From the NCBI GenBank assembly GCA_025929455.1, contig JAICMB010000060.1:1-10925 (forward strand): 10,925 nt of DNA. The letters run 5' to 3'. Every line of letters starts with the position of its first letter. The stretch's first letter is position 1. Below are positions 1 through 7,655 of this stretch, one piece after another. The stretch is from Bryobacteraceae bacterium. Its GTDB lineage: Bacteria > Acidobacteriota > Terriglobia > Bryobacterales > Bryobacteraceae. Under the pieces are notes generated by a model that did no database searches, had not been told where the DNA came from, and worked only from the letters and a program-made list of their open reading frames with translations. A program made the position numbers and the translations under genes.

Positions 1-2718
1 ATCATGATGCTGGCGATCACCTCGCCCACGCTGCCGCTCTACACAACGGACGAATACGCCGAAACGCTGATCGCGCAGCGCATCTCGATGGTCAACGGCG
101 TCGCGCAGGTGCAGGTGTTCGGAGCGCAGAAATACGCGGTCCGTGTACAGGTCGACCCCGACAAGCTGAACGCCAAGAACATCGGCATCAACGAAGTCGG
201 CGATGCCATCCGCAACTGGAACGTCAATCTGCCGACGGGATCGCTGTTCGGCCCGAAGATGGCCTGGAATGTTCAAGCGTCCGGGCAGTTGATGGACGCC
301 GATCAGTTCGAGCCGCTGGTGGTCGCCTGGCGCAACGGCGCGCCGGTCCGGCTCAACCAGATCGCGCACGTTTGGGACAGCGTCGAAGACGACAAAAACT
401 CCTCCTGGATTTACGGCAAAGAGCATCCGCACGGCATGCGCGCCATCAACCTCGCGATCATGCGGCAGCCGGGCTCCAACACCATCGAGGTCACCGACGA
501 AATCCGCCGCCTGATGCCTTTCTTCCAGGCGCAGGTGCCGCCGTCGGTCCGTCTGGAGATCCGCAGCGACCGCTCCAAAAATATCCGCACGGCATTCAAG
601 GATGTGCAGATCACCATGGGCATCACGCTGGGCCTGGTGGTCGCGGTAATTTACCTGTTCTTGCGTAACGGCTCCGCGACCTTGATCCCCACCATGGCGC
701 TGCCGTTCTCGATTCTGGGCACGTTCTCCATCATGTACGTGCTCAACTACAGCCTCGACAACATGTCGATGATGGCGCTCATCTTGTGTATCGGGTTCGT
801 GGTGGACGATGCCATCGTGATGCTCGAGAACATCGTGCGCCATGTGGAGCACGGCGATACTCCGTTCGAGGCCGCGTTAAAGGGTTCGCGCGAAATCGGG
901 TTCACCATCATCTCGATGACGCTGTCGCTCGCGGCCGTGTTCATCCCGGTGCTGTTCATGGGCGGCATTCTGGGCCGCCTGTTCCGCGAGTTCGCGGTTA
1001 CGATCTGCACGGCCATTCTGATATCCGGCGTCGTGTCGGTCACGCTCACGCCGATGCTGTGCAGCCGCTTCCTGAAAATCAAGACCTCACGGCCGAGCCT
1101 GATTCCGCGCATCTCCGAAGCGGTCTTCAACTGGATGCAGCACGGGTATGAATGGTCCCTGAAGCGGGTGCTGGACCATCGTTTGATCATGGGCGGGGTT
1201 TTCGTTATCGTGCTCGTCTCTACCGCGTACCTGTTCCGCGTAGTTCCGAAAGGCTTCATCCCCGAAGTCGACGACGACCGCATGTATGTGACGGTCGAGG
1301 CCGCGCAAGGCACCTCGTACTACCAGATGACGAAGTACGCCGAAAAAGTCGCCGACGAGATCGGAGCGGATCCAAACGTCAAAACGTTCATGGTGAGCGT
1401 GGGCGGCGGCTGGACAGGCTCGGCCACCGCGCGCATGTTCGCGGAACTCGAGCCGCGCGCCGAGCGCGATCTCAGCGTCACGCAGATCATCGACCGGCTG
1501 CGCCCCAAGTTCGCGCACGAACCGGGCTTCCGGGTCTACATGACGCTGCCGCAGAGCATCCGCATCGGCGGACACTCCACCAAGGCCCAGTACGGATTCA
1601 CGCTGCAGAGCCCGGACACAGCCGAGTTGTACGCCTGGGCGCCGCGCCTTGAAAAAGCCATCGCGAAGCTGCCGGGCATTGCCGACGTGAACACGGACAT
1701 GCAGATGAAAAGTCCGCGCGTGAATATTCGCGTGGACCGCGACAAGGCCGCGACGTTCGGGCTGAATGTCACGCAGATCGAAGGCGCGCTGTACAACGCC
1801 TACGGCCCGAGCTGGGTATCCACGATTTACGCGCCCTCCAATCAGTACCGCGTGCTGCTGGAAGTGGACCCCAAGTATCAGAGCTTCGCCGATTACCTCA
1901 AAAAGATCTACTTTAAGCCGACGGGCGGCACAGCGCTGGTGCCGCTGGAATCCGTCGCGACCACCTACGAAGACGCTGGACCGCAGACCATCAACCACTC
2001 CGGCCAGCTTCCGTCAGTCACGGTTTCGTTCAACCTCAAGCCGGGCGTAGCGCTCGGTGACGCCGTGGAGGAAATCGACGACACCTCGGCGCGCGTGCTG
2101 CCGGCCACCATGACCACAGCGTTCGATGGCACCGCCAAAGCGTTCCAGAGCTCGCTCAAGAATCTGACGCTGCTGCTGATCGTCGCCATCGCGGTGGTCT
2201 ATATCGTACTCGGCGTTTTGTACGAGAGCTACATCCATCCGCTGACGATTCTGTCCGGTCTGCCGTCGGCCGGATTCGGCGCGCTCCTCACACTGATTCT
2301 GTTCGGCGTCGATCTTAACATCTATTCCTTCGTCGGTCTCATGATGCTGGTCGGCATCGTAAAGAAAAATGCCATCATGCAGATCGATTTTGCGCTCGAA
2401 GCGGAGCGCCGCGACGGGCTGAGCCCGAAAGCCGCCATTTATAGGGGCTGCCTGATCCGCTTCCGTCCCATCATGATGACCAGCATGGCAGCGCTGCTCG
2501 GCGCGCTGCCCATCTCGCTCGGCCTCGGCGCGGGAGGCGAAGCGCGGCGCCCGCTCGGACTTGCGGTCTGCGGCGGGCTGGTGTTCTCGCAGCTCATCAC
2601 GCTGTATCTGACGCCCGTCGTCTACACCTACATGGCCGCGTTCGTGCGCTCGAAAAAGCAGGCCATGGAACCGCAGATTCTCGAAGCGGCCCTGCCCGGA
2701 TTAAAGGGTCGCGTGTAA
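1..2718 (+). CDS. RND efflux transporter permease, MdtB/MdtC-like (5' end outside window)
   Basis: Inner-membrane proton-driven RND pump subunit that, with a periplasmic adaptor and an outer-membrane channel, would export drugs or other amphipathic compounds. The frame is open from base 1. By alignment to the downstream paralogue about 140 N-terminal residues (TM1 and the start of the first porter domain) are missing to the left, so the ATGs at 4 and 7 are internal Met codons. Visible parts: remainder of the first periplasmic domain, TM2-TM6 (about 610-1070), second periplasmic domain, and TM8-TM12 near the end (about 2160-2650). Proton-relay residues are present: GFVVDDAIVMLEN in TM4, with Asp-Asp at 805-810, and VKKNAIMQIDF in TM10, with the AcrB Lys940 equivalent at 2365-2367. 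RFRPIMMTS follows. Wording of these motifs is closer to MdtB/MdtC than to AcrB. The stop lies 4 nt before the next RND gene, indicating one operon and probably a heteromeric pump. Substrate unknown. Confidence 0.95.
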   Translation: MMMLAITSPTLPLYTTDEYAETLIAQRISMVNGVAQVQVFGAQKYAVRVQVDPDKLNAKNIGINEVGDAIRNWNVNLPTGSLFGPKMAWNVQASGQLMDADQFEPLVVAWRNGAPVRLNQIAHVWDSVEDDKNSSWIYGKEHPHGMRAINLAIMRQPGSNTIEVTDEIRRLMPFFQAQVPPSVRLEIRSDRSKNIRTAFKDVQITMGITLGLVVAVIYLFLRNGSATLIPTMALPFSILGTFSIMYVLNYSLDNMSMMALILCIGFVVDDAIVMLENIVRHVEHGDTPFEAALKGSREIGFTIISMTLSLAAVFIPVLFMGGILGRLFREFAVTICTAILISGVVSVTLTPMLCSRFLKIKTSRPSLIPRISEAVFNWMQHGYEWSLKRVLDHRLIMGGVFVIVLVSTAYLFRVVPKGFIPEVDDDRMYVTVEAAQGTSYYQMTKYAEKVADEIGADPNVKTFMVSVGGGWTGSATARMFAELEPRAERDLSVTQIIDRLRPKFAHEPGFRVYMTLPQSIRIGGHSTKAQYGFTLQSPDTAELYAWAPRLEKAIAKLPGIADVNTDMQMKSPRVNIRVDRDKAATFGLNVTQIEGALYNAYGPSWVSTIYAPSNQYRVLLEVDPKYQSFADYLKKIYFKPTGGTALVPLESVATTYEDAGPQTINHSGQLPSVTVSFNLKPGVALGDAVEEIDDTSARVLPATMTTAFDGTAKAFQSSLKNLTLLLIVAIAVVYIVLGVLYESYIHPLTILSGLPSAGFGALLTLILFGVDLNIYSFVGLMMLVGIVKKNAIMQIDFALEAERRDGLSPKAAIYRGCLIRFRPIMMTSMAALLGALPISLGLGAGGEARRPLGLAVCGGLVFSQLITLYLTPVVYTYMAAFVRSKKQAMEPQILEAALPGLKGRV

Positions 2719-2722
2719 ACGC

Positions 2723-5700
2723 ATGAATTTCTCGGAAACATTTATTAAGCGCCCCATCGCCACCAGCCTGCTGATGGCGGCCATCGCGCTGTTCGGTCTC
2801 GTGGCGTATCGCGCCCTGGCCGTGAGCGATCTTCCCAACGTCGATTTTCCGACCTTGTTGGTAACGGCGAGCCTGCCCGGAGCGAGCCCCGAGACCATGG
2901 CGTCGGCGGTCGCAACGCCGCTCGAAAACCAGTTCTCGATGATCGCGGGTCTGGACTCCATGACGTCCACCAACTCGCTGGGCTCCACGCAGATCACGCT
3001 GGAGTTCGACCTGAACCGCAGTCTCGACGGCGCTGCCGTGGACGTGCAAGCGGCCATTACTCAAGCCGCGCGCCTGCTGCCGCAAGGCATGCCCACGCCG
3101 CCGACGTTCACGAAAGTGAACCCGGCGGACCAGCCGATCCTGTATCTCGCGATGACTTCGCAGACGATGCCGCTGTACAAGCTCGACGAGTACGCCGAAA
3201 CGCGCGTTGCGCAGCGCATCTCCATGGTGAGCGGTGTCGCGCAGGTACAGGTGCTCGGCGCGCAGAAATACGCCGTGCACGTGCAGATGGACCCGCACGC
3301 GCTCGCGAGCCGCCAGATCGGAATTAACGAAGTGGAGACGGCGCTGCACGGCTGGAACTCCAACCTGCCTACCGGCACCATTATCGGTCCGGAGCGCTCC
3401 TTCACATTACAGACCAGCGGGCAACTCATGAGCGCCGCACAATACCGGCCGCTGGTGGTCGCCTATCGCAAGGGCTCTCCGGTGCGGCTCGAAGAACTCG
3501 GCAACGTGATCGACAGTGTCGAGGACGACAAGACCGCGTCCTGGTTCTCCACCAAGAAAAGCACGCAGCGTTCGGTGGTACTCGGCATCCAGCGCCAGCC
3601 CGGCACCAACACCATCCAAGTCACCGACGGCGTGAAAGCGCTGCTGCCGGTATTCAAAGCGGAGCTGCCGCCGTCCGTCAACATGGACGTCCTTTACGAC
3701 CGCTCCGATACGATCCGCGAGTCCTATCACGACGTGCAGTTCACCATGGTGCTCACGCTGAGACTGGTCGTCATGGTGATCTTTATATTCCTGCGCAACG
3801 TGTCGGCGACCGTCATCCCGAGCATGGCGCTGCCGTTCTCTGTGATCGGCACCTTCGCGGTGATGTATCCGCTGCACTACAGCCTCGACAACCTTTCGAT
3901 GATGGCGCTCATCCTGAGCATCGGCTTCGTTGTGGACGACGCCATCGTGATGCTCGAGAACATTTTCCGCCACCTCGAAATGGGCGAGCGTCCGCTCGAG
4001 GCCGCGCTGAATGGCTCGCGCGAAATCGGGTTCACGATTGTGTCGATGACGCTGTCGCTCGCGGCCGTCTTCATTCCGGTGCTGTTCATGGGCGGCATTC
4101 TCGGGCGTCTGTTCCGCGAGTTTTCCGTCACCATTTGCGTCGCGATTCTCATTTCCGGCATCGTGTCCGTGACGCTCACGCCCATGCTGTGCAGCCGCTT
4201 CCTGCGCACGCCCGACCATCGCCACGGCGCGCTCTATCGCGCCACGGAGCGCTTCTTCGAATGGATGCTGGGCGTGTACGATCGCACGCTCACGGTGGTG
4301 CTGCGGCACCGCGTGGTCACCATGGCAGGATTTGCGGCGGTGCTGATCGCGACCGTATGGATGTTCGCGGCGATCCCGAAGGGCTTTATCCCGGACCAGG
4401 ACACCGATCAGATGATCGCGATCACCGAAGCCGGACAGGGCACTTCGTACTACCAGATGACGGAGTATCAGCAGGAGATCGCGCACATCATCCAGCAAGA
4501 CCCCGGTGTGGACGCGCTGATGTCCACCGTCGGCGGCACCTCCGCATCGACGCTCGGCGGTCCCAACTACGGCGAGATCGTCGTGCATCTTAAGCCGCGT
4601 TCCCAGCGCAAGGAACTGGTCAACGACATCATCGCCCGCCTGCGTCCCAAACTGGCCGAGGTGCCGGGCATGCGCGTGTATTTGCAGAATCCGCCGACCA
4701 TCCGCATCGGCGGTCAGGTGAGCAAGAGCCTGTATCAGTATTCGATGCAATCGCCCGACAAGGAAGCGTTATACGCCTCGGCGACCAAGCTTGAAAAGCA
4801 AATCGCGGAGCTTCCCAACGTGCAGGATGTCAACAGCGATCTGCAGATCACCAGCCCGCAGATCAGCGTCGATATCGATCGCGACCGCGCCGCGGCTTTG
4901 CAGGTGAACGCGAACGACATCGAAAACGCGTTCTACGATGCCTACGGTCCGCGCTGGGTCTCTACCATCTACGCGCCGATTAACGAGTATAAAGTCCTGC
5001 TGGAGCTGAAACCCGAGTACCAGCGCGATCCGGCGGCGCTGTCGCTGCTGTATTTCAAATCCGCCAACGGCGCGCTGATCCCGCTCGATACGCTGGCACG
5101 CATTAAGGACGACATCGGACCTCAGGCGATCAGCCATTACGGCCAGTTGCCGGCCGTGACGATATCGTTCAACTTGAAACCGGGAGCTTCGCTCGGCGAA
5201 GTGGTTTCGCACATTCAGAACCTCGCCGCGGGCACGCTGCCCGAAACCGTCAGCACCACCTTCCAGGGCGCGGCCAAGGCGTTCGAGAATTCACTCACGA
5301 ACCTCTGGGTGTTGCTGCTGGTCGCGATCGCGGTGGTGTACATCGTGCTCGGCATTCTGTACGAGAGCTACATCCACCCGCTGACGATTTTGTCGGGCTT
5401 GCCCTCGGCCGGCTTCGGCGCGCTGGTCACGCTGTACCTGTTCCACATCGACCTGAACATCTACGCGTTCGTCGGCCTGATCATGCTGATCGGCATCGTC
5501 GAGAAGAACGCCATCATGCAGATCGACTTCGCTCTCGACGCCGAGCGCCGGCAAGGCATGACGCCCATGGACGCGATCTACCAGGGCTGCCTGATCCGTT
5601 TCCGCCCGATCATGATGACAACCATGGCGGCGCTGCTCGGAGCGGTTCCGATCGCGGTCGGTTACGGTGCAGGCGGCGAGGCGCGGCAGCCGCTGGGTCT

Positions 5701-5848
5701 CGTAGTCGTCGGCGGCCTGCTGTTTTCGCAGTTGGTGACCTTGTATTTGACGCCGGTGTTCTACACGTACATGGCGGGGTTGCAATCGCACCTCAAAGGT
5801 CGCAAAGCATCGCCGCTGAAGACTGTCGAGCAAGGCGTGCCGGTATAG
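2723..5848 (+). CDS. RND efflux transporter permease, MdtB/MdtC-like (complete)
   Basis: Complete 1041-residue RND pump, the usual family length. It starts with MNFSETFIKRPIATSLL, the typical cytoplasmic N-terminal amphipathic stretch plus TM1. Next comes a porter domain with the MdtC-like signature LPGASPETMASAVATPLE. TM2-TM6 lie around residues 340-510, a second periplasmic domain around 540-850, and TM8-TM12 at the end. Proton relay is intact: Asp405-Asp406 in GFVVDDAIVMLEN and Lys928 in VEKNAIMQIDF. The residue before that Lys is Glu here but Lys in the upstream paralogue. The ATG at 2723 fits family length and follows the upstream stop by 4 nt; AAAGGG at 2703-2708 is a possible but distant ribosome site. 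Odd point: Arg347 (AGA at 3761-3763) falls inside predicted TM2, where the paralogue has Gly. In Escherichia coli, MdtB and MdtC form a mixed trimer, so these neighbours may do the same (inference). Confidence 0.97.
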   Translation: MNFSETFIKRPIATSLLMAAIALFGLVAYRALAVSDLPNVDFPTLLVTASLPGASPETMASAVATPLENQFSMIAGLDSMTSTNSLGSTQITLEFDLNRSLDGAAVDVQAAITQAARLLPQGMPTPPTFTKVNPADQPILYLAMTSQTMPLYKLDEYAETRVAQRISMVSGVAQVQVLGAQKYAVHVQMDPHALASRQIGINEVETALHGWNSNLPTGTIIGPERSFTLQTSGQLMSAAQYRPLVVAYRKGSPVRLEELGNVIDSVEDDKTASWFSTKKSTQRSVVLGIQRQPGTNTIQVTDGVKALLPVFKAELPPSVNMDVLYDRSDTIRESYHDVQFTMVLTLRLVVMVIFIFLRNVSATVIPSMALPFSVIGTFAVMYPLHYSLDNLSMMALILSIGFVVDDAIVMLENIFRHLEMGERPLEAALNGSREIGFTIVSMTLSLAAVFIPVLFMGGILGRLFREFSVTICVAILISGIVSVTLTPMLCSRFLRTPDHRHGALYRATERFFEWMLGVYDRTLTVVLRHRVVTMAGFAAVLIATVWMFAAIPKGFIPDQDTDQMIAITEAGQGTSYYQMTEYQQEIAHIIQQDPGVDALMSTVGGTSASTLGGPNYGEIVVHLKPRSQRKELVNDIIARLRPKLAEVPGMRVYLQNPPTIRIGGQVSKSLYQYSMQSPDKEALYASATKLEKQIAELPNVQDVNSDLQITSPQISVDIDRDRAAALQVNANDIENAFYDAYGPRWVSTIYAPINEYKVLLELKPEYQRDPAALSLLYFKSANGALIPLDTLARIKDDIGPQAISHYGQLPAVTISFNLKPGASLGEVVSHIQNLAAGTLPETVSTTFQGAAKAFENSLTNLWVLLLVAIAVVYIVLGILYESYIHPLTILSGLPSAGFGALVTLYLFHIDLNIYAFVGLIMLIGIVEKNAIMQIDFALDAERRQGMTPMDAIYQGCLIRFRPIMMTTMAALLGAVPIAVGYGAGGEARQPLGLVVVGGLLFSQLVTLYLTPVFYTYMAGLQSHLKGRKASPLKTVEQGVPV

Positions 5849-5901
5849 GGCAGGCGCAAACCATTGAGACGTGCAGGCGACAGTGCCGGTAAACTGATCG
5901 T

Positions 5902-6134
5902 ATGGAGAAGGAAGCCGCCGATTTGCTAGATCAGGCCTTAAAGCTGCCTGCTCCGGCCAGGGCCGCCCTCGCCGACTCGCTCGTCGATACCTTGACGAAG
6001 AGATCGATGAGGACGCGGAGGACGCTTGGAAGGAAGAACTCTCCAAGCGGATTCGTGAACTGGACACTGACGCCGTCCGCACGGTGGCGTGGCCAGACGT
6101 CCGTGACCGGCTCCGGCGTCATTTACGCGGCTAA
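5902..6134 (+). pseudogene. Addiction-module antitoxin (PF09720-like), frameshifted
   Basis: The start reads MEKEAADLLDQALKLPAPAR followed by AALADSLVDTL, the usual N-terminus of small 'putative addiction module component' antitoxins. The ATG frame then loses similarity. In the next frame, from GAC at 5994, the family sequence resumes as DEEIDEDAEDAWKEELSKR, then IRELDTDAVRTVAWPDVRDR, ending at TAA 6132-6134. The tail with W..E, R..ELD and a final W..VR.RL is what the family normally shows. The 233-nt span is one base short of 78 codons, so a single-base loss near 5990-5993 explains the break. Restored length would be 77 residues, normal for the family. An intact antitoxin would bind the adjacent toxin and repress its own promoter; here the C-terminal toxin-binding part is out of frame. 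A sequencing error is the alternative, but about 1,950 intact RND codons alongside argue against poor base quality. Confidence 0.72.
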
Positions 6135-6437
6135 ATGGCCGGTCTCCCTCCGGTTTCATCCCGCTGCGGTCGAGGACGCTGACGCGGCAGCAGCGTGGTA
6201 TGCGGAGCGGATCTACGTACCCCGGACCGCTTTGTACGGGAGTTCGAGCAATTAGTCGACGTGATTGTATCTGCTCCTACTCGCTTTCCGCCGATGAATG
6301 GTGACCTGCGGCGCGCGATGTTTCGCCGATTTCCGTACTACATCGTATTTCGCACAGTAGATAACGCCGTCGAAGTGATCGCCGTGGCGCACGCGAAGCG
6401 GCGACCTGGATTTTGGAGGTATCGAGAGCCGCGCTGA
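6135..6437 (+). pseudogene. RelE/ParE-family toxin, two frame breaks
   Basis: ParE/RelE toxins are small proteins that act on gyrase or on ribosome-bound mRNA. The ATG at 6135 abuts the antitoxin TAA (TAAATG), the classic TA arrangement, but its own frame stops at 6180-6182 after 15 codons. The toxin sequence is visible in two frames. From about 6140 the frame shared with the antitoxin start reads VSLRFHPAAVEDADAAAAWY plus AERIYVP. From about 6225 the frame of the ATG reads DRFVREFEQLVDVIVSAPTR and continues to AVAHAKRRPGFWRYREPR. The closing H-x-x-R-x-P-x-[FY]-W-x-x-R pattern is a family hallmark. One extra base near 6136-6140 (ATGG for ATG) and one missing base near 6220-6224 explain both breaks. 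They cancel, leaving 303 nt, exactly 100 residues plus stop. Probably inactive as written. Whether it was ParE-like or RelE-like cannot be decided. Confidence 0.72.
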
Positions 6438-6505
6438 ACGCATAAAGCGCCGAGGCAACTGTGCTCGCTCGGCTCGCACCTGCATGTTAGGCTGTCATCA
6501 GGTCA

Positions 6506-7006
6506 ATGCCCGAAAACACCTTCGACGTTGTCTCTAAGGTTGAAATGCCCGAAGTGGTCAACGCCGTTCAGCAGGCGCAGAAAGAACTGCTGACGCGCTT
6601 CGACCTGAAAAACTCTAAATCCGAGATTCTGCTGAACGAGAAGGATAATAAGATCACGCTCGCCAGCGCGGACGAGTTTAAATTGAAAGCGGTCGCGGAC
6701 GTGCTCGAGCAGAAACTCGTCAAGCGCAAAGTGCCGCTGAAAAACCTGGAGTTCGGCGCCATTCAGTCCGCGGCCGGCAGCACCGTGCGCCAGGAGATCA
6801 CGCTACAGCAAGGCATCCCGACCGAAAAAGCGCGCGAGATCGTCAAGGTGATTAAGGAAAGTAAGAAGAAAGTGCAGGCCTCCATTCAGGGCGATACTGT
6901 GCGCATCAGCGGCAAAGACCGCGACACCTTGCAGGAGATCATCGCTCTGCTGCGCGGCCGCGACTTCGGCCTCGACTTGCAGTTCACCAACTACCGCTCG
7001 AGCTGA
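6506..7006 (+). CDS. yajQ: YajQ family nucleotide-binding protein
   Basis: 166-residue cytoplasmic protein of the YajQ/UPF0234 family, two ferredoxin-like domains that bind nucleotides. The Xanthomonas homologue has been reported as a cyclic di-GMP effector, and the Escherichia coli protein has been linked to nucleotide and RNA binding. The whole length matches: FDVVSKVEMPEVVNAVQQA at the N-terminus, RFDLKNSKSEI, KRKVPLKNLEFG, TLQQGIPTEKAREIVKVIK, then KVQASIQGDTVRISGKDRD and LLRGRDFGLDLQFTNYR at the end. Length is normal (about 160-165). The ATG at 6506 gives the conserved MPxxxFDVVS start; only a weak AGG, about 3 nt upstream, resembles a ribosome site. The stop overlaps the next start as TGATG, so the downstream hydrolase is probably translated by re-initiation. 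It is the first gene of the run to guaD. Its molecular role here is not determinable. Confidence 0.95.
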   Translation: MPENTFDVVSKVEMPEVVNAVQQAQKELLTRFDLKNSKSEILLNEKDNKITLASADEFKLKAVADVLEQKLVKRKVPLKNLEFGAIQSAAGSTVRQEITLQQGIPTEKAREIVKVIKESKKKVQASIQGDTVRISGKDRDTLQEIIALLRGRDFGLDLQFTNYRSS

Positions 7007-7644
7007 TGGCGCGCCGCATCGAATCATTGTTCATAGACGGTCCTGCCGGGCGCCTGGAAGCGTTGCTCGAACCGCCGGGGGAAGGCGAGCCGCACGAAGC
7101 GGTGCTGGTCTGCCATCCGCATCCCAAACACGGCGGGACCATGCACAACAAAGTGGTCTACCGCATCGCGCGCGGGCTGCGGCACGCCGGAGCGGTGGTG
7201 CTGCGTTTCAATTTCCGCGGCGTCAACCTGAGCGAAGGCGAATACGCGCGCGGGGTGGGCGAACTCGAAGACGCGCGCGCGGCCCTGGCCGTTCTGCGCG
7301 AGCGGTACCCCGATCTGCCGTGGTCGCTCGCGGGATTTTCATTCGGCTCGCGCATCATACTGCGCCTCGGATGCGAGCCCGACGCGACACCCGCGCGCAT
7401 GCTCGCCGCGGGCTTCCCCGCGTCATTGAAAGATGCTGCCTCGCTGGGCGGTTGCACGGCGCCGCGGTATTTCATCCAAAGCACCAACGACGAATTCGGC
7501 CCGCGCGACGCTATGCAGCGATACTTCGACGCGCTGGCGCAGCCGAAGGAGCTGGTCTGGATTGCCGCCGAGGATCATTTCTTTAAAGGCGCGCTAGACG
7601 CCTTCGAAGAGGCGGTTTATAGAGTTGGTACGCTGGCCCTGTAG
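7006..7644 (+). CDS. Alpha/beta-hydrolase superfamily protein (COG2945-like)
   Basis: 212-residue soluble hydrolase. Family signatures in order: VLVCHPHPKHGGTMHNKVV at residues 33-51, typical of the short COG2945-type hydrolases; the strand-turn RFNFRGVNLSEGE (residues 68-79); the nucleophile elbow G110-F-S112-F-G114; an acidic candidate at D162/E163 in STNDEFGP; and the catalytic His191 in AEDHFFKG. A Ser-Asp/Glu-His triad is therefore complete. There is no signal peptide, so a cytoplasmic location is expected. It has no cap domain, and length is typical (about 200-220). The substrate is unknown; esterase or thioesterase activity is only a family-level guess. The ATG at 7006 shares one base with the yajQ stop (TGATG), and no good ribosome site precedes it, supporting translational coupling. 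GTG at 7656 follows its stop by 11 nt, so the run continues. Confidence 0.9.
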   Translation: MARRIESLFIDGPAGRLEALLEPPGEGEPHEAVLVCHPHPKHGGTMHNKVVYRIARGLRHAGAVVLRFNFRGVNLSEGEYARGVGELEDARAALAVLRERYPDLPWSLAGFSFGSRIILRLGCEPDATPARMLAAGFPASLKDAASLGGCTAPRYFIQSTNDEFGPRDAMQRYFDALAQPKELVWIAAEDHFFKGALDAFEEAVYRVGTLAL

Positions 7645-7655
7645 GCGGGACAGCG

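Noticed and set aside
1087..1998. 303-codon minus-strand open frame inside the first RND gene
   Set aside because: It is the antisense shadow of conserved coding sequence, with biased composition and no family motif.
3407..4750. Long open frame (447 codons) on the minus strand inside the second RND gene
   Set aside because: It lies antisense to a strongly conserved RND gene, its product is His/Arg/Asp-rich low-complexity text typical of antisense reading of GC-rich genes, and no domain is recognisable.
5902..6255. A single intact 117-residue fused protein from 5902
   Set aside because: Only its first about 31 and a later stretch of about 30 residues resemble known proteins; the middle is out of frame with the antitoxin, so it is better explained by frameshifts than by a real fusion gene.
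6449..6473. GCCGAG/CTCGGC inverted repeat between the toxin pseudogene and yajQ as a terminator
   Set aside because: The stem is only 6 bp with a 13-nt loop and no T-tract; such repeats are expected by chance in GC-rich DNA.
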